Position numbers and translations under genes: made by a program | Shown: positions 1-9,796 of the stretch, one piece after another | How the letters are laid out: each line of letters starts with the position of its first letter | Position numbering within the stretch: position 1 is the stretch's first letter | Notes under the pieces: model-generated | Told to the model about the DNA's origin: nothing | The model's database searches: none | The model's input: the letters and a program-made list of their open reading frames with translations, nothing else | Assembly: GCA_002344205.1 (NCBI GenBank) | Contig: DDSZ01000042.1 | Span: 277 to 45,163 of the forward strand | Direction of reading: 5' to 3' | Source of the DNA: Opitutaceae bacterium UBA2377 | GTDB lineage: Bacteria > Verrucomicrobiota > Verrucomicrobiia > Opitutales > Opitutaceae | DNA length: 44,887 bases

Positions 1-17
1 AGAACCGGGCCTCTTTT

Positions 18-1025
18 TTATCCAGATAGCAATGCATTCACTTGCGTGCGAACACGCGGCCAGTGCACGTCAGGGATGGCGGCTCCGAGGTGTTGAACGG
101 TTTCGCAGCCCATGACAGAGCCGATGGCACCAGCGGTGGCGATTGGGGAACCGCTGAGGTGGCCGAAGAGAAAACCGGCGGCCCATGAATCGCCGGCACC
201 GGTGGTATCTATAACGCGTGGGGCACGAACGGGAGCTATACGATGAAGCTCTTTGCCTTGGGCGATCCAGGCACCTTCCGCGCCCAGCTTGACGGCGGCT
301 ATACCACCGAAGCCGGCGAGTTCGCGGGCAAAGCTTTCGAAGTCATCGCGGCGCTGGAAAAGCGCACTGGCTTCGTCTTCGTTGGCGAAGACAATATCTA
401 CGCCTTGGCTAAGCTGGTGAAAGATCCAGTCGCGGGCGGCGTGGACGACCTCAAAGGAGGCAAGATCAATGCTCAAAGTGCAGCCGGCATCCCGGGCGCA
501 GGTCATGACCTTGTCTGCGAGCGCGGGATTAAAGAGGAGGTAGCCTTCGATGTGGGCGTGGCGGGCACCTTGGAAGTCGGCGACTGATATCTCGTCAGCG
601 TGGAGGGTCATGGCGGCACCCAGATGGGTGCGGAGCGTGCGCTGTCCGTCAGGGGTTACCAAAGAAAGGCATCGGCCATTGGGGAGACTGGTGCGCTTGA
701 AGCGTGAGCCGTCGCCACCTGCCCCCGTAAAGTTGCTGTAGTAGTGCTCGGCCGTGATATCGCCGCCGATTTTCCCGAGAAACGAAGTGCGAAGGCCGAG
801 ACGAGCGGCGCCGAGGGTGGCGTTGGCCGCGGCACCGCCCGGCTGGGTGGCGACTTCGCCGTGGACCTTGCGCACGAGGCTCGCGATATCGTCGTCGTCC
901 ACGAGGATCATGCCGCCCTTGTCGCCGGCGACATTGGTTCGGAGGAATGAATCATCCACATGCGCGAGCAAATCCATGATGGGATTGCCTACGCCGAGGA
1001 GATCGAAGGTGTGGGTGCTGGTCAT
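18..1025 (-). CDS. PfkB-family carbohydrate/nucleoside kinase (adenosine kinase-like)
   Basis: A 335-residue protein of the ribokinase/PfkB superfamily, which phosphorylates sugars or nucleosides with ATP. The N-terminal part has the family's glycine-rich signature (PGGAAANATLGAARLG). The C-terminal signature DTTGAGDSWAAGFLFG contains the catalytic Asp (GAGD) and the anion hole. The opening GVGNPIMDLLAHV resembles bacterial adenosine-kinase-like members, but substrate cannot be read from sequence. The frame stays open upstream to about 1553, overlapping the next gene. I chose the ATG ending at 1025 because PfkB homology begins there and it leaves 13 bp to the upstream DUF6941 gene, so the two are probably co-transcribed. 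The alternative longer start would add over 170 proline/serine-rich residues with no family match. Confidence 0.88.
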   Translation of the reverse strand: MTSTHTFDLLGVGNPIMDLLAHVDDSFLRTNVAGDKGGMILVDDDDIASLVRKVHGEVATQPGGAAANATLGAARLGLRTSFLGKIGGDITAEHYYSNFTGAGGDGSRFKRTSLPNGRCLSLVTPDGQRTLRTHLGAAMTLHADEISVADFQGARHAHIEGYLLFNPALADKVMTCARDAGCTLSIDLASFEVVHAARDWIFHQLSQGVDIVFANEDEASALFQRRDDFESFARELAGFGGIAAVKLGAEGAWIAQGKELHRIAPVRAPRVIDTTGAGDSWAAGFLFGHLSGSPIATAGAIGSVMGCETVQHLGAAIPDVHWPRVRTQVNALLSG

Positions 1026-1038
1026 AGGGTGGAGGGCG

Positions 1039-1422
1039 TTACTCGGTGATGTGCAGACTGGTGGCCAGGATGGGTTCCTCGTCCACTTCGATGAGGATGG
1101 AGTATTCGCCCGGCTGGGGGAAGGTAAGGTTGCGCAGTTCGTTGATGAGATTGATGCGCTGGAGCGGGCCGGGTGATTCAAAGCTGCGCTCGAGCAGGGG
1201 CTGCATTCGGGTGGGGTCGAGGCCGAGCGAGATGCGGACGTGATGCGGTCCGGGCGAACAGTCACAGAGGGTGATAAACCACACCATAAACGGGTGGGTG
1301 ACGGGGAACCGGTGCGCTCGGATGTTGGAGAACACGCCGAGGATGGTGTGCTTGCCGGTGGCAGGATCGATGTGCACGCCGTCGCAGGTGAGCCAGGCAA
1401 GCAACTGCGGTTTCGATTGCAT
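1039..1422 (-). CDS. DUF6941-type conserved hypothetical protein
   Basis: A 127-residue soluble protein with no signal peptide or membrane segment. It begins with an ATG in the context MQSKPQLLAWLTCDGVHIDPATG and reads as a beta-rich domain ending in GEYSILIEVDEEPILATS. I recognise the pattern (an N-terminal 'CDGVHxDPxTGKxTILGVFSNI' block and a C-terminal 'PGEYSI' block) as the DUF6941 type, whose function is unknown. It lies 13 bp upstream of the PfkB kinase on the same strand, so the two probably form one transcript. It is divergent from the small membrane protein and pyrG. Confidence 0.75.
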   Translation of the reverse strand: MQSKPQLLAWLTCDGVHIDPATGKHTILGVFSNIRAHRFPVTHPFMVWFITLCDCSPGPHHVRISLGLDPTRMQPLLERSFESPGPLQRINLINELRNLTFPQPGEYSILIEVDEEPILATSLHITE

Positions 1423-1498
1423 CGGCCCAGTGGGGCGGCGGCGGCGGGGCGGGGCAAATCATTTTGCTTGGAGGCCTGCGTGCAGCACGGCTTAAACG

Positions 1499-1705
1499 GT
1501 GCCGTCCATGGAGCCTCTGCCGCCTTTTTTCGATTCGCTCGCGGAATACCCACGGTGGTTTGTCGCGGCCTGTCTCACGGTGGTGGCGTCGCTGGTCGTC
1601 TGGGGTTTGATCAAGATGCTCAAGTGGACGCTTTACCTGCTGCTGGCGTTGGTGCTGGTCGGCGGCGGGGCGCTGGTGGTGTGGCTGCTGTTGAACCCGC
1701 GGTGA
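1499..1705 (+). CDS. Small single-helix membrane protein upstream of pyrG
   Basis: A 68-residue protein starting at GTG (1499), or at the in-frame ATG at 1508. Residues 20-65 are strongly hydrophobic (FVAACLTVVASLVVWGLIKM, then LYLLLALVLVGGGALVVWLL), giving one long or two short membrane segments. It is not recognised beyond that. It is 61 bp upstream of pyrG on the same strand and may share its transcript. The reading frame is supported mainly by the coherent membrane profile. Confidence 0.5.
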   Translation: MPSMEPLPPFFDSLAEYPRWFVAACLTVVASLVVWGLIKMLKWTLYLLLALVLVGGGALVVWLLLNPR

Positions 1706-1757
1706 GTCCCGGCGAAACCGGACTCTTTTCTTGTCACCGCGAAAGCGCCCCGCTTAA

Positions 1758-3389
<1,632 letters not shown>

Positions 3390-3433
3390 TTCCGAGGTTT
3401 GCGTCCGGGCGCGGATGGCGTTTCACTCGTTCC

Positions 3434-4228
3434 ATGCTGCACGACCCTTTCCGCCTCACGCTCATTGCCGGTCCCTGTTCGCTGGAGAGTGAAAACGTCT
3501 GCCGTGCCGTGGCTGGAAAACTCGCGGAGCTGCGCGTGGCGTATCCGGAACTCAACGTCGTCTTCAAGGGCTCGTTCGACAAGGCCAACCGCACTTCGGC
3601 CGCGGGTCCGCGCGGCACCGGGCTGGAGGAGGGGCTGCAACTGCTGGCGCTGATCAAGCGCGAATACGGTTTTCCGGTGCTGACCGATGTGCATGAGCGG
3701 GAGCAACTGCCGGCGGTGGCCGCGGTGTGCGATATCGTGCAGATCCCGGCTTTCCTCTGCCGGCAGACCGACTTGCTGCTGGCCGCGGCGGCCACCGGCC
3801 GGATTGTCAACGTGAAGAAGGGCCAGTTTCTCTCGCCGCCGGAGATGGTGCATGTGACCGGCAAGCTCCGCGAAGGTCGGGCCGCCGAGATCTGGCAGAC
3901 GGAGCGCGGCACGACCTTCGGCTACCAGAACCTCGTCGTGGACATGCGCGCCTTCGCCATCATGAAGCGGAACGGCCATCCCGTGATCTTCGACGCCACC
4001 CACAGCGTGCAACTGCCCGGCGCCGCCGGCGGCAAAAGCGGCGGGCAAAGGGAGTTCGTGCCGCCGCTCGCACAGGCTGCGCTCGCCGCCGGCGCCGACG
4101 GGCTGTTCATCGAGACACATCCCGACCCGGCCAACGCCATATCCGACGGTCCCAACATGGTGCCGCTCGACGAATTGCCGGGACTCATCGGCCGCGCCCT
4201 CGCCGTCTGGCAAGCCGTGCGGCGTTGA
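3434..4228 (+). CDS. kdsA: 3-deoxy-8-phosphooctulonate (Kdo-8-P) synthase
   Basis: A 264-residue class I aldolase-fold enzyme that condenses phosphoenolpyruvate with arabinose 5-phosphate to Kdo 8-phosphate, the first committed step to the LPS inner-core sugar. Visible motifs are [10 protein letters not shown] near the N terminus, [12 protein letters not shown] (PEP/phosphate binding), [34 protein letters not shown], and the C-terminal [18 protein letters not shown] start at the ATG at 3434, which matches the family start; the open frame extends back into pyrG. It sits between pyrG (44 bp) and a lipoyl-domain gene (34 bp) on one strand, probably one operon. Its presence supports a Gram-negative envelope with LPS. 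Confidence 0.96.
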   Translation: MLHDPFRLTLIAGPCSLESENVCRAVAGKLAELRVAYPELNVVFKGSFDKANRTSAAGPRGTGLEEGLQLLALIKREYGFPVLTDVHEREQLPAVAAVCDIVQIPAFLCRQTDLLLAAAATGRIVNVKKGQFLSPPEMVHVTGKLREGRAAEIWQTERGTTFGYQNLVVDMRAFAIMKRNGHPVIFDATHSVQLPGAAGGKSGGQREFVPPLAQAALAAGADGLFIETHPDPANAISDGPNMVPLDELPGLIGRALAVWQAVRR

Positions 4229-4262
4229 CCCGCCCGGATTCCGGATCACACTGGAGAAAAAC

Positions 4263-4733
4263 ATGGATACCTTCATCATCGATGTGCCCGTGCCCTCCAT
4301 GGGCGCCACCGTCAGCGAGCTGAGCGTTATTATCATCAAGGTGCAGCCCGGCGAGCAGGTGGCCAAGGGGCAGCGGTTGGCCGATCTTGAAAGCGACAAA
4401 TCCACTTTTGAGTTCGAGAGCCCTTGCGACGGCGTGATTCATGCGGTGCATGGCAAAGCCGGTCAGACGCTCAAATCCGGCGACCTTTTCCTGCAGCTTG
4501 AGACCAGCGATGAGAGCCAGTTGCACCTCAAGTCGCAGACGGCGGTGAAAGCGGGCGCAGGTGCGCCTGTCGCCAAGCCGGCCGCCGCAGCGGTGTGGAC
4601 GCCGCGTGCAACCAAGCTGGCGCAGGAAGCCGGGCTCGATCCGGCGACGATCACCGACATTGAGGCGACCGGACCGGGCAACCGCGTGTCCGGCGACGAC
4701 GTTCAGCGCTACCTCGCCAAACGCAAAGGCTGA
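4263..4733 (+). CDS. Stand-alone lipoyl domain plus E3-binding domain protein
   Basis: A 156-residue protein with only two modules. Residues 1-80 form a biotinyl/lipoyl domain with the modifiable Lys46 in LESDKSTFEFESP. After a flexible Ala/Pro/Lys linker (about 90-110), residues 111-152 form a peripheral-subunit-binding domain (TPRATKLAQEAG, then GPGNRVSGDDVQRYL). This is the N-terminal half of a 2-oxo-acid dehydrogenase E2 subunit without its acyltransferase domain. The gene stops cleanly and the opposite-strand GH78 gene ends 21 bp on, so it does not look truncated by a nearby frameshift. It may act as a lipoyl carrier or E3-recruiting subunit; the partner genes are not in the window. It is probably co-transcribed with kdsA. 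Confidence 0.85.
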   Translation: MDTFIIDVPVPSMGATVSELSVIIIKVQPGEQVAKGQRLADLESDKSTFEFESPCDGVIHAVHGKAGQTLKSGDLFLQLETSDESQLHLKSQTAVKAGAGAPVAKPAAAAVWTPRATKLAQEAGLDPATITDIEATGPGNRVSGDDVQRYLAKRKG

Positions 4734-4754
4734 AGTCCGGCCCAAGCTGGTTGG

Positions 4755-6683
4755 TCAGTCTTGCGGCACGCGCAAGTCAACGATGACGCCGGGCGGGACT
4801 TGGCAGTCAACCTCCCAGCCGCGCGTGGAGGAGCGGACGGCATCAACCCGGATGGGGCCGCGGATGGTGGGCACGGTGCCATGCAATTCCTGCAGCGGGC
4901 CCGGCTGGGGTGCGATCAGCACCCGGCCGTAAGCGGGTGAGAGCGGACGCACGCCGAGGACGTAGCGGGGTATGATGTTGGCCGGCGCGGCGCCCCAAGC
5001 ATGGTTCCAATCTTGGTTGGGCTTGAAGCGATTGTCCCACGCTTCCCAGGTGATGGTCGCGCCCTGCCGCAGCATGTTGTGCCAACTGCGATCGCCGCGG
5101 GAGGTCATGAGTTCGATGGCGTGCATGGCCTCGCCGGCCTCGAAGAACGCTTCCAGCAAGTATTGCGCGGCATAGACGCTGCAGGCCATGCCACGGCCTT
5201 TGAGAAAATTAACCACCCCGCGGCGTGCCTCCGCCGGCACGAGCCCGAAGGCGAGGGCGAAGAGGCTGGCGTGAAAAGCTTCGTGCGCGCTGCCTTCACC
5301 GTCGCGGTAGCGGCCGGTGGCGGGATTGAAAAATACACGGTGAAAACTGGCGCGAGCGGTGGTGGCGGCGGTTTCGAACTTCGTCGCGTCCGCGTTATGC
5401 CCCAGCACCCGGGCTATGCGGCTCATGAGCGTCAACGTGTGACAGTGAAAGGCATTCACCACCGTGTTGACGGGCCGGAAGTCGTAATCGTCGCGTTCGC
5501 CCGGGGGCCAGTCCACGAGGTCGCGCAGGTCGCTCGTGTTCACAAGCCCATCTGCTCGGGCGTGGTCGAGATAGATCTTTTCGCGGCTCAGGATGTCGTA
5601 ACTGCGGTTGAGCGAGCGCGTGTCGCCGGTGGCCTCGTAGTCGGCCCACGCCATCATCACCGAGTGCGATTTCCACTCGGTGGGCCAGGTGGGTTGGGCG
5701 AGCAGATATTCATGGCTGTGGCGGGCCAGGGCGAATTCGCGATCCACCGCGTAGTGGCCGAGCTGGTTGATGTAGGCGTCGGCCTCGTAGGGGATGCGCT
5801 CGCGGTCGCCGTCCACGTAAACGCCGCAGAACGTGGTGGCACGAATGGAGTATTTACAGAACTCCCAGACGGCATCCAGATCCGGGGCGGAGGAACGGAA
5901 TGAGGCTGCGCTGTCGTCAAAAGGGTATTCCAGCCGCACCTGCACGAGATCGTTGGCCGCCGGCGGAGCGGCGGCTCCGATGATCTCGACATAGCGGAAA
6001 GGCAGGACGACGCCGAATTCCGGCTGCAGAAGGACGGCGGCACCCGAGGTGTTGCGCTCGTCCACCGGGGTTTCGACCCGATACCGATGGCGGCCCGGCC
6101 GGAGCGCGAGCATCACGCTGGCGGCGCGGATGGTGCCGCCGGGCTGAAGATCAACGGCTTCACCCCGGTGTTTTTCGCCAAGGCGAATTTCGACCGTGCC
6201 GGCGGTGGCGGAGTCCAGCGTGATCTCCAGCCAGCCGAAGGCATGCTGGCCGAAGTCGGCAAACCAGTGCTCCGGCCTGGTGGCGCGCAAGGTCTTGGCG
6301 GGATGTCGGAAGGGCAGCACCGGATGCCGGCTGGTGGCGGCGGGATTGAGGTTGGCGGCGAGCGTGAAACGTTGGATCTCCGACCAAGGCCCGGGCTGCC
6401 GGTCGCGGCCCCAGACGCGCACGCGCCAGCCATACGAGGCGCCGGGCGCGAGCGGCGGTCCGCCATAGGGCAGGTTGATGGATTCGCTGCGCTCAAGTTT
6501 TCCGCTGTCCCAGGTATCGCCCTCGCCACGCTCCAAGCGGGCCGTGTCCCGGCCGACGATTACCTGACAGGCGGTTTGTGGATCACCGTTAACGATCCAG
6601 CCCAAGGTGGGCTGCGGGGTGGCGATGACAGCCAATTCGGGCCGACTGAGCAGATCGCAAAGCAGGCCGGTAGGTGCGGTCAT
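4755..6683 (-). CDS. GH78-type alpha-L-rhamnosidase
   Basis: A 642-residue glycoside hydrolase of the GH78 alpha-L-rhamnosidase type, releasing terminal L-rhamnose. An N-terminal fibronectin-like/beta region (about 1-120: PTLGWIV...YGWRVRVWG...WSEIQRF) precedes a beta domain and the (alpha/alpha)6 barrel. The putative general acid lies in GDRERIPYEADA (Glu300). The putative base is in TITWEAWD (Glu547), followed by the family's 'NHAWGAAPANIIPRYVLG' block. It is shorter than the common 900-1000-residue members and has no signal peptide, so it probably acts inside the cell on imported oligosaccharides or glycosides. The start ATG is the first in frame and fits the homology. Confidence 0.85.
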   Translation of the reverse strand: MTAPTGLLCDLLSRPELAVIATPQPTLGWIVNGDPQTACQVIVGRDTARLERGEGDTWDSGKLERSESINLPYGGPPLAPGASYGWRVRVWGRDRQPGPWSEIQRFTLAANLNPAATSRHPVLPFRHPAKTLRATRPEHWFADFGQHAFGWLEITLDSATAGTVEIRLGEKHRGEAVDLQPGGTIRAASVMLALRPGRHRYRVETPVDERNTSGAAVLLQPEFGVVLPFRYVEIIGAAAPPAANDLVQVRLEYPFDDSAASFRSSAPDLDAVWEFCKYSIRATTFCGVYVDGDRERIPYEADAYINQLGHYAVDREFALARHSHEYLLAQPTWPTEWKSHSVMMAWADYEATGDTRSLNRSYDILSREKIYLDHARADGLVNTSDLRDLVDWPPGERDDYDFRPVNTVVNAFHCHTLTLMSRIARVLGHNADATKFETAATTARASFHRVFFNPATGRYRDGEGSAHEAFHASLFALAFGLVPAEARRGVVNFLKGRGMACSVYAAQYLLEAFFEAGEAMHAIELMTSRGDRSWHNMLRQGATITWEAWDNRFKPNQDWNHAWGAAPANIIPRYVLGVRPLSPAYGRVLIAPQPGPLQELHGTVPTIRGPIRVDAVRSSTRGWEVDCQVPPGVIVDLRVPQD

Positions 6684-6814
6684 GATGGGAGCGGATAAAA
6701 AATATCAACCAATCGCAGCTTGTTGTGATAGCTCGAATGGCTTTGGGATTGAGATCATCCGTGCCAATCCAGGTTTGATCCGTGGTTAAATTTTGTCTGT
6801 TTGAACAGCAGTAT

Positions 6815-7570
6815 TCAGGCGTTCTGCAGCTCGTAGCTCAGGATGCTGAGCGCGTAGGTGGCGGCGGTTTCGCAGCGGAGGACAAGCGGACCGAGCGTGA
6901 TGAATTCGAAGCCACAGGTTTTGGCGTGGCTGAGCTCGGCGGGTGTGAAATCGCCTTCGGGGCCGACCAGCCAGAGCACGTTGCGCGGCGGGCGGTTTTG
7001 GGCGGATTGAAACGCGGCCAGAACCGTTTTCAGCGAACGCGCGCCGGGCTGCAGGCTGGCGATGAGCTTCAGATCATGGCCGCGGGCGGACTCCATAAAC
7101 GCGGCGGCTGCCTGCACGGGCTGCACCTGCGGCACGAAGGGATTGCCGCATTGTTTCGCGGCTTCGAGCGCGGCGGTCTGCCATTTTTCGATTTTCCGGT
7201 CCTGCCGGCTGTCGTCGAGATGGACCTGGGTGCGTTCGCTTTCCAGCGGCACGATGTGCGCCGCGCCGATCTCGGTGGCCTTGCGCACGATGGCGTCCAT
7301 GAACTGGCCCTTCGGCAGCGCCTGCCCGAGGGTGATGGTGTAAGGCAGGGGTTTCATCTTTTGCCGGAAGCGCACGGTCAGCACCGCGGCGTTTTTCCGG
7401 TCGCTGCTGAGCTCGCAGATCCACTCGGTGCCGCGGCCGTCGAAGGCCACGATGGTGTCGCCCGGGCGGGCGCGGTTGACGGCGACGAGGTGGTGCGATT
7501 CCTCCGGCGAGAGCGTGATGGCGGTGGGCTCGGCCTCGGCGGGAGAGCAAAAAGCGCGAAAATCGGGCAT
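6815..7570 (-). CDS. rsmE: 16S rRNA (uracil(1498)-N(3))-methyltransferase
   Basis: A 251-residue SPOUT-family methyltransferase (family length about 240-250) that methylates U1498 of 16S rRNA using S-adenosylmethionine. Visible features are an N-terminal PUA-like region (LSPEESHHLVAVNRARPGD), the block ALPKGQFMDAIVRKATEIG, and the knotted SAM-binding C terminus with LVGPEGDFTPAE and LGPLVLRCETAATYAL. The frame is open farther upstream, but homology begins at the ATG ending at 7570, and extension would run across the divergent oxidoreductase start. It is 131 bp upstream of GH78 on the same strand. Confidence 0.94.
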   Translation of the reverse strand: MPDFRAFCSPAEAEPTAITLSPEESHHLVAVNRARPGDTIVAFDGRGTEWICELSSDRKNAAVLTVRFRQKMKPLPYTITLGQALPKGQFMDAIVRKATEIGAAHIVPLESERTQVHLDDSRQDRKIEKWQTAALEAAKQCGNPFVPQVQPVQAAAAFMESARGHDLKLIASLQPGARSLKTVLAAFQSAQNRPPRNVLWLVGPEGDFTPAELSHAKTCGFEFITLGPLVLRCETAATYALSILSYELQNA

Positions 7571-7638
7571 GGTGCGGCAGTCAAACCAAGCGCGCGGGAT
7601 ACTGTCGAGGGTTGAAAGAAACATCCCCGGTCCCTTGC

Positions 7639-9513
7639 ATGGCCGCAATGACGACGACCGGCGACCGGCTGCAAACCCGTGTGATTGAAACCGATGTTTT
7701 GGTGGCCGGCGGCGGCTTGGCGGGCGTGGCCTGCGCGCTGGCGGCGGCACGACAGGGTGTGCGGGTGATTTTGTGTCAGGACCGGCCGGTGCTCGGCGGT
7801 AATGCCAGCAGCGAGATCCGCATGCATGTCGTCGGCGCCAACACGGGCCGGCCCTGCCGGGCGCTCGAGCTGGAGGCGCGCGAAACGGGCATCGTGGAGG
7901 AAATCCGCCTGGAGAATGCGATGCGCAACCCGCAGCGCTCGCCGTCGATGTTCGACCTCATCCTTTACGAGAAATGCCGCGCCGAGCCGCGGCTCACCGT
8001 GCTGCTCAACACCACCGTGCTGGACGTCCGTGCGTCCGGCCGGCGGGTCGAAGCGGTGGAGGCGATCCGTCCCGCCACGGAGGAGCGCTTTGCCATCACC
8101 GCTGCGGTGCACGTGGACTGCACGGGTGACTCCGCGCTGGCGGCGGCGGCCGGCGCGGCGTGGATGGAAGGCCGCGAGGATCGCGCGGCCCACGGCGAAA
8201 CGCTCGCGCAGCCGGCACCCGACCGCAAGCGGCTGGGCTCGACCCTGCTTTTCATGGCGCGCAAGCATGACCGGCCCATGCCCTTCATCCCGCCGCCGTG
8301 GGCGCGGAAGTTCACCGAGGACGATCTGCGGCTGCGGCCGCACGCGACCGGGGACGTGGATTACGGCCTCGAATACGGCTTTTGGTGGGCGGAGTGGGGC
8401 GGGCAGTTCGACACGATCCGCGAGGGCGAGGCCATCCGGGATGAACTGCTGGCAATCGTGATGGGCATCTGGGACCACATCAAAAACAGCGGCAACCACG
8501 GCGCGGACAACTGGGCCTTGGAGTGGTTCGGTGCCGTGCCCGGCAAGCGCGAGAGCCGCCGGCTCATCGGCCGACACATCCTCACCGAGGGCGACGTGCT
8601 CGGCTCGCGGGCCTTTCCGGATGCCATTGCCTACGGCGGCTGGCCGATCGACCTGCATCCCCCGGAGGGGGTGGACCGGCCCGGTGAACCGCCCTGCACG
8701 CAGCACCCGGTGCCGTGGCTCTACGACATCCCGCTGGGTTGCTGCCTCGCGCGCGATTTCGACAACCTGATGTTCGCGGGCCGCAACCTCTCCGCGACCC
8801 ATGTCGCGTTTGCCTCGACGCGGGTGATGGCAACCTGCGCGGTCGTCGGCGAAGGCGTGGGCGTCGCCGCGGCGCAGGCGGTGCGCACCGGCCGCACCCC
8901 CGCGGCCATCCGCGATGATCCGGCGGCCATGGCCGCGGTGCAGCAGGCGCTGTTGCGGCAGGATGCGTTTCTCATCGGCCGGCGGTTGGATGATGCGGAC
9001 GATTTAGCGGGCCGGGCACGAATCACCGCGGCCAGCGAGACGCCCGGGAGTGAAGCGCTGGCTGTGGTTTCAGGCGTGAACCGCACCGTGACGGGTCCGC
9101 GCGGCGTGCCGGCCGGCCGGGAGCTGCCCGGCGCGCACCGCTGGATCAGCGACCCGGCGGCCGGCCTGCCCGCCTGGATCGAGCTGCGCTGGCCCGCGCC
9201 GGTGGCCGTGGGCGCAATTGAGCTGGTCTTCGACTCCGGGCTGCACCGGCACCTGACACTGACGCAGTCCGACGCCTACCACCGGCTCATGTGCTGGGGT
9301 GAGGGCCAGCCGGAATTGGCCCGGGATTATGAAATCGCGTTGGAGCGGGCGGGCGCGTGGCAGACCGTCGCGCAAGTGACCGGACACTGGCAGCGCCGGG
9401 TGCGGCACGAGCTGGCCGGCGCGGCCTGCACCGCGGTGCGGGTGACGGTGAAGGCCACCTGGGGCGGCCCGGCGGCGCACATCGTGCGGATCGGGGCCTA
9501 TGCACCCGGATAA
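7639..9513 (+). CDS. FAD-dependent oxidoreductase with C-terminal beta-sandwich domain
   Basis: A protein of about 624 residues of the FAD_oxidored (PF12831) type. A Rossmann FAD-binding motif (VLVAGGGLAGVACALAAARQ) is followed by the family block LGGNASSEIRMHVVGAN, and a second FAD contact lies in LMFAGRNLSATHVAFAS. The C-terminal 150 residues (from about 470) look like a discoidin/F5-8C beta-sandwich (GLPAWIELRWPAPVAVGAIE ... RVTVKATWGG). Substrate is unknown; relatives often occur in Verrucomicrobiota and Planctomycetota carbohydrate loci. No signal peptide is visible. ATG starts at 7639 or 7648 are preferred over an upstream TTG at 7612. A strong hairpin follows the stop codon. Confidence 0.85.
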   Translation: MAAMTTTGDRLQTRVIETDVLVAGGGLAGVACALAAARQGVRVILCQDRPVLGGNASSEIRMHVVGANTGRPCRALELEARETGIVEEIRLENAMRNPQRSPSMFDLILYEKCRAEPRLTVLLNTTVLDVRASGRRVEAVEAIRPATEERFAITAAVHVDCTGDSALAAAAGAAWMEGREDRAAHGETLAQPAPDRKRLGSTLLFMARKHDRPMPFIPPPWARKFTEDDLRLRPHATGDVDYGLEYGFWWAEWGGQFDTIREGEAIRDELLAIVMGIWDHIKNSGNHGADNWALEWFGAVPGKRESRRLIGRHILTEGDVLGSRAFPDAIAYGGWPIDLHPPEGVDRPGEPPCTQHPVPWLYDIPLGCCLARDFDNLMFAGRNLSATHVAFASTRVMATCAVVGEGVGVAAAQAVRTGRTPAAIRDDPAAMAAVQQALLRQDAFLIGRRLDDADDLAGRARITAASETPGSEALAVVSGVNRTVTGPRGVPAGRELPGAHRWISDPAAGLPAWIELRWPAPVAVGAIELVFDSGLHRHLTLTQSDAYHRLMCWGEGQPELARDYEIALERAGAWQTVAQVTGHWQRRVRHELAGAACTAVRVTVKATWGGPAAHIVRIGAYAPG

Positions 9514-9521
9514 AAATCAGA

Positions 9522-9553
9522 AAGGGCGCCGGACTTGGAAGTCCGGCGCCCTT
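9522..9553 (+). terminator. Intrinsic terminator-like hairpin after the oxidoreductase
   Basis: A perfect 15-bp inverted repeat (AAGGGCGCCGGACTT and its complement, separated by GG) begins 8 bp after the oxidoreductase stop codon. It ends in TT, with no long T tract following, so efficiency is uncertain. Confidence 0.6.
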
Positions 9554-9796
9554 GCCGACTGATAACACTACAAACTGTAACCAAGCAAAGAACGGGTAAC
9601 TGACAGGGGGTGAGACGGGTCGGCGGCGGGACTGTTCAAAATATGACAGAGGCGCGCCGCGGCCGTTGGGAGCTTGCCTGACGACGGGCAGGGGCCTTTG
9701 CTCCGGCAACCTGATGCCGCCCATGCTCCGAGCTTTTTACCTGCTGGTGGGTTGCGCGATGGCCACTCGGGTTCCGCCGTTTTGCGGCGGCCGTCC
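9554..9796. other. Intergenic leader before the MFS gene, no gene seen
   Basis: About 240 bp between the hairpin and the MFS start. An open frame runs through much of it in phase with the MFS gene, but it is low-complexity and lacks a membrane or family profile. I see short GC-rich inverted repeats near 9670-9710 and no convincing promoter or riboswitch. Confidence 0.4.

Noticed and set aside
1026..1553. Long N-terminal extension of the PfkB kinase
   Set aside because: The extension overlaps the DUF6941 gene in another frame and is a Ser/Pro/Arg-rich stretch without homology; the kinase signature begins at the ATG at 1025.
4263..4733. Biotin carboxyl carrier protein
   Set aside because: The modification site is ESDKST, not the biotin EAMKM, and an E3-binding domain follows, so lipoylation is more likely.
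7612..7638. TTG start for the FAD-dependent oxidoreductase
   Set aside because: Two ATG codons at 7639 and 7648 lie closer to the conserved FAD-binding start; the extra residues have no family match.
9660..9730. Structured region with CCGGCAACCTGATG resembling part of a SAM riboswitch
   Set aside because: The remaining conserved helices and the kink-turn could not be found, and the downstream MFS gene gives no support.
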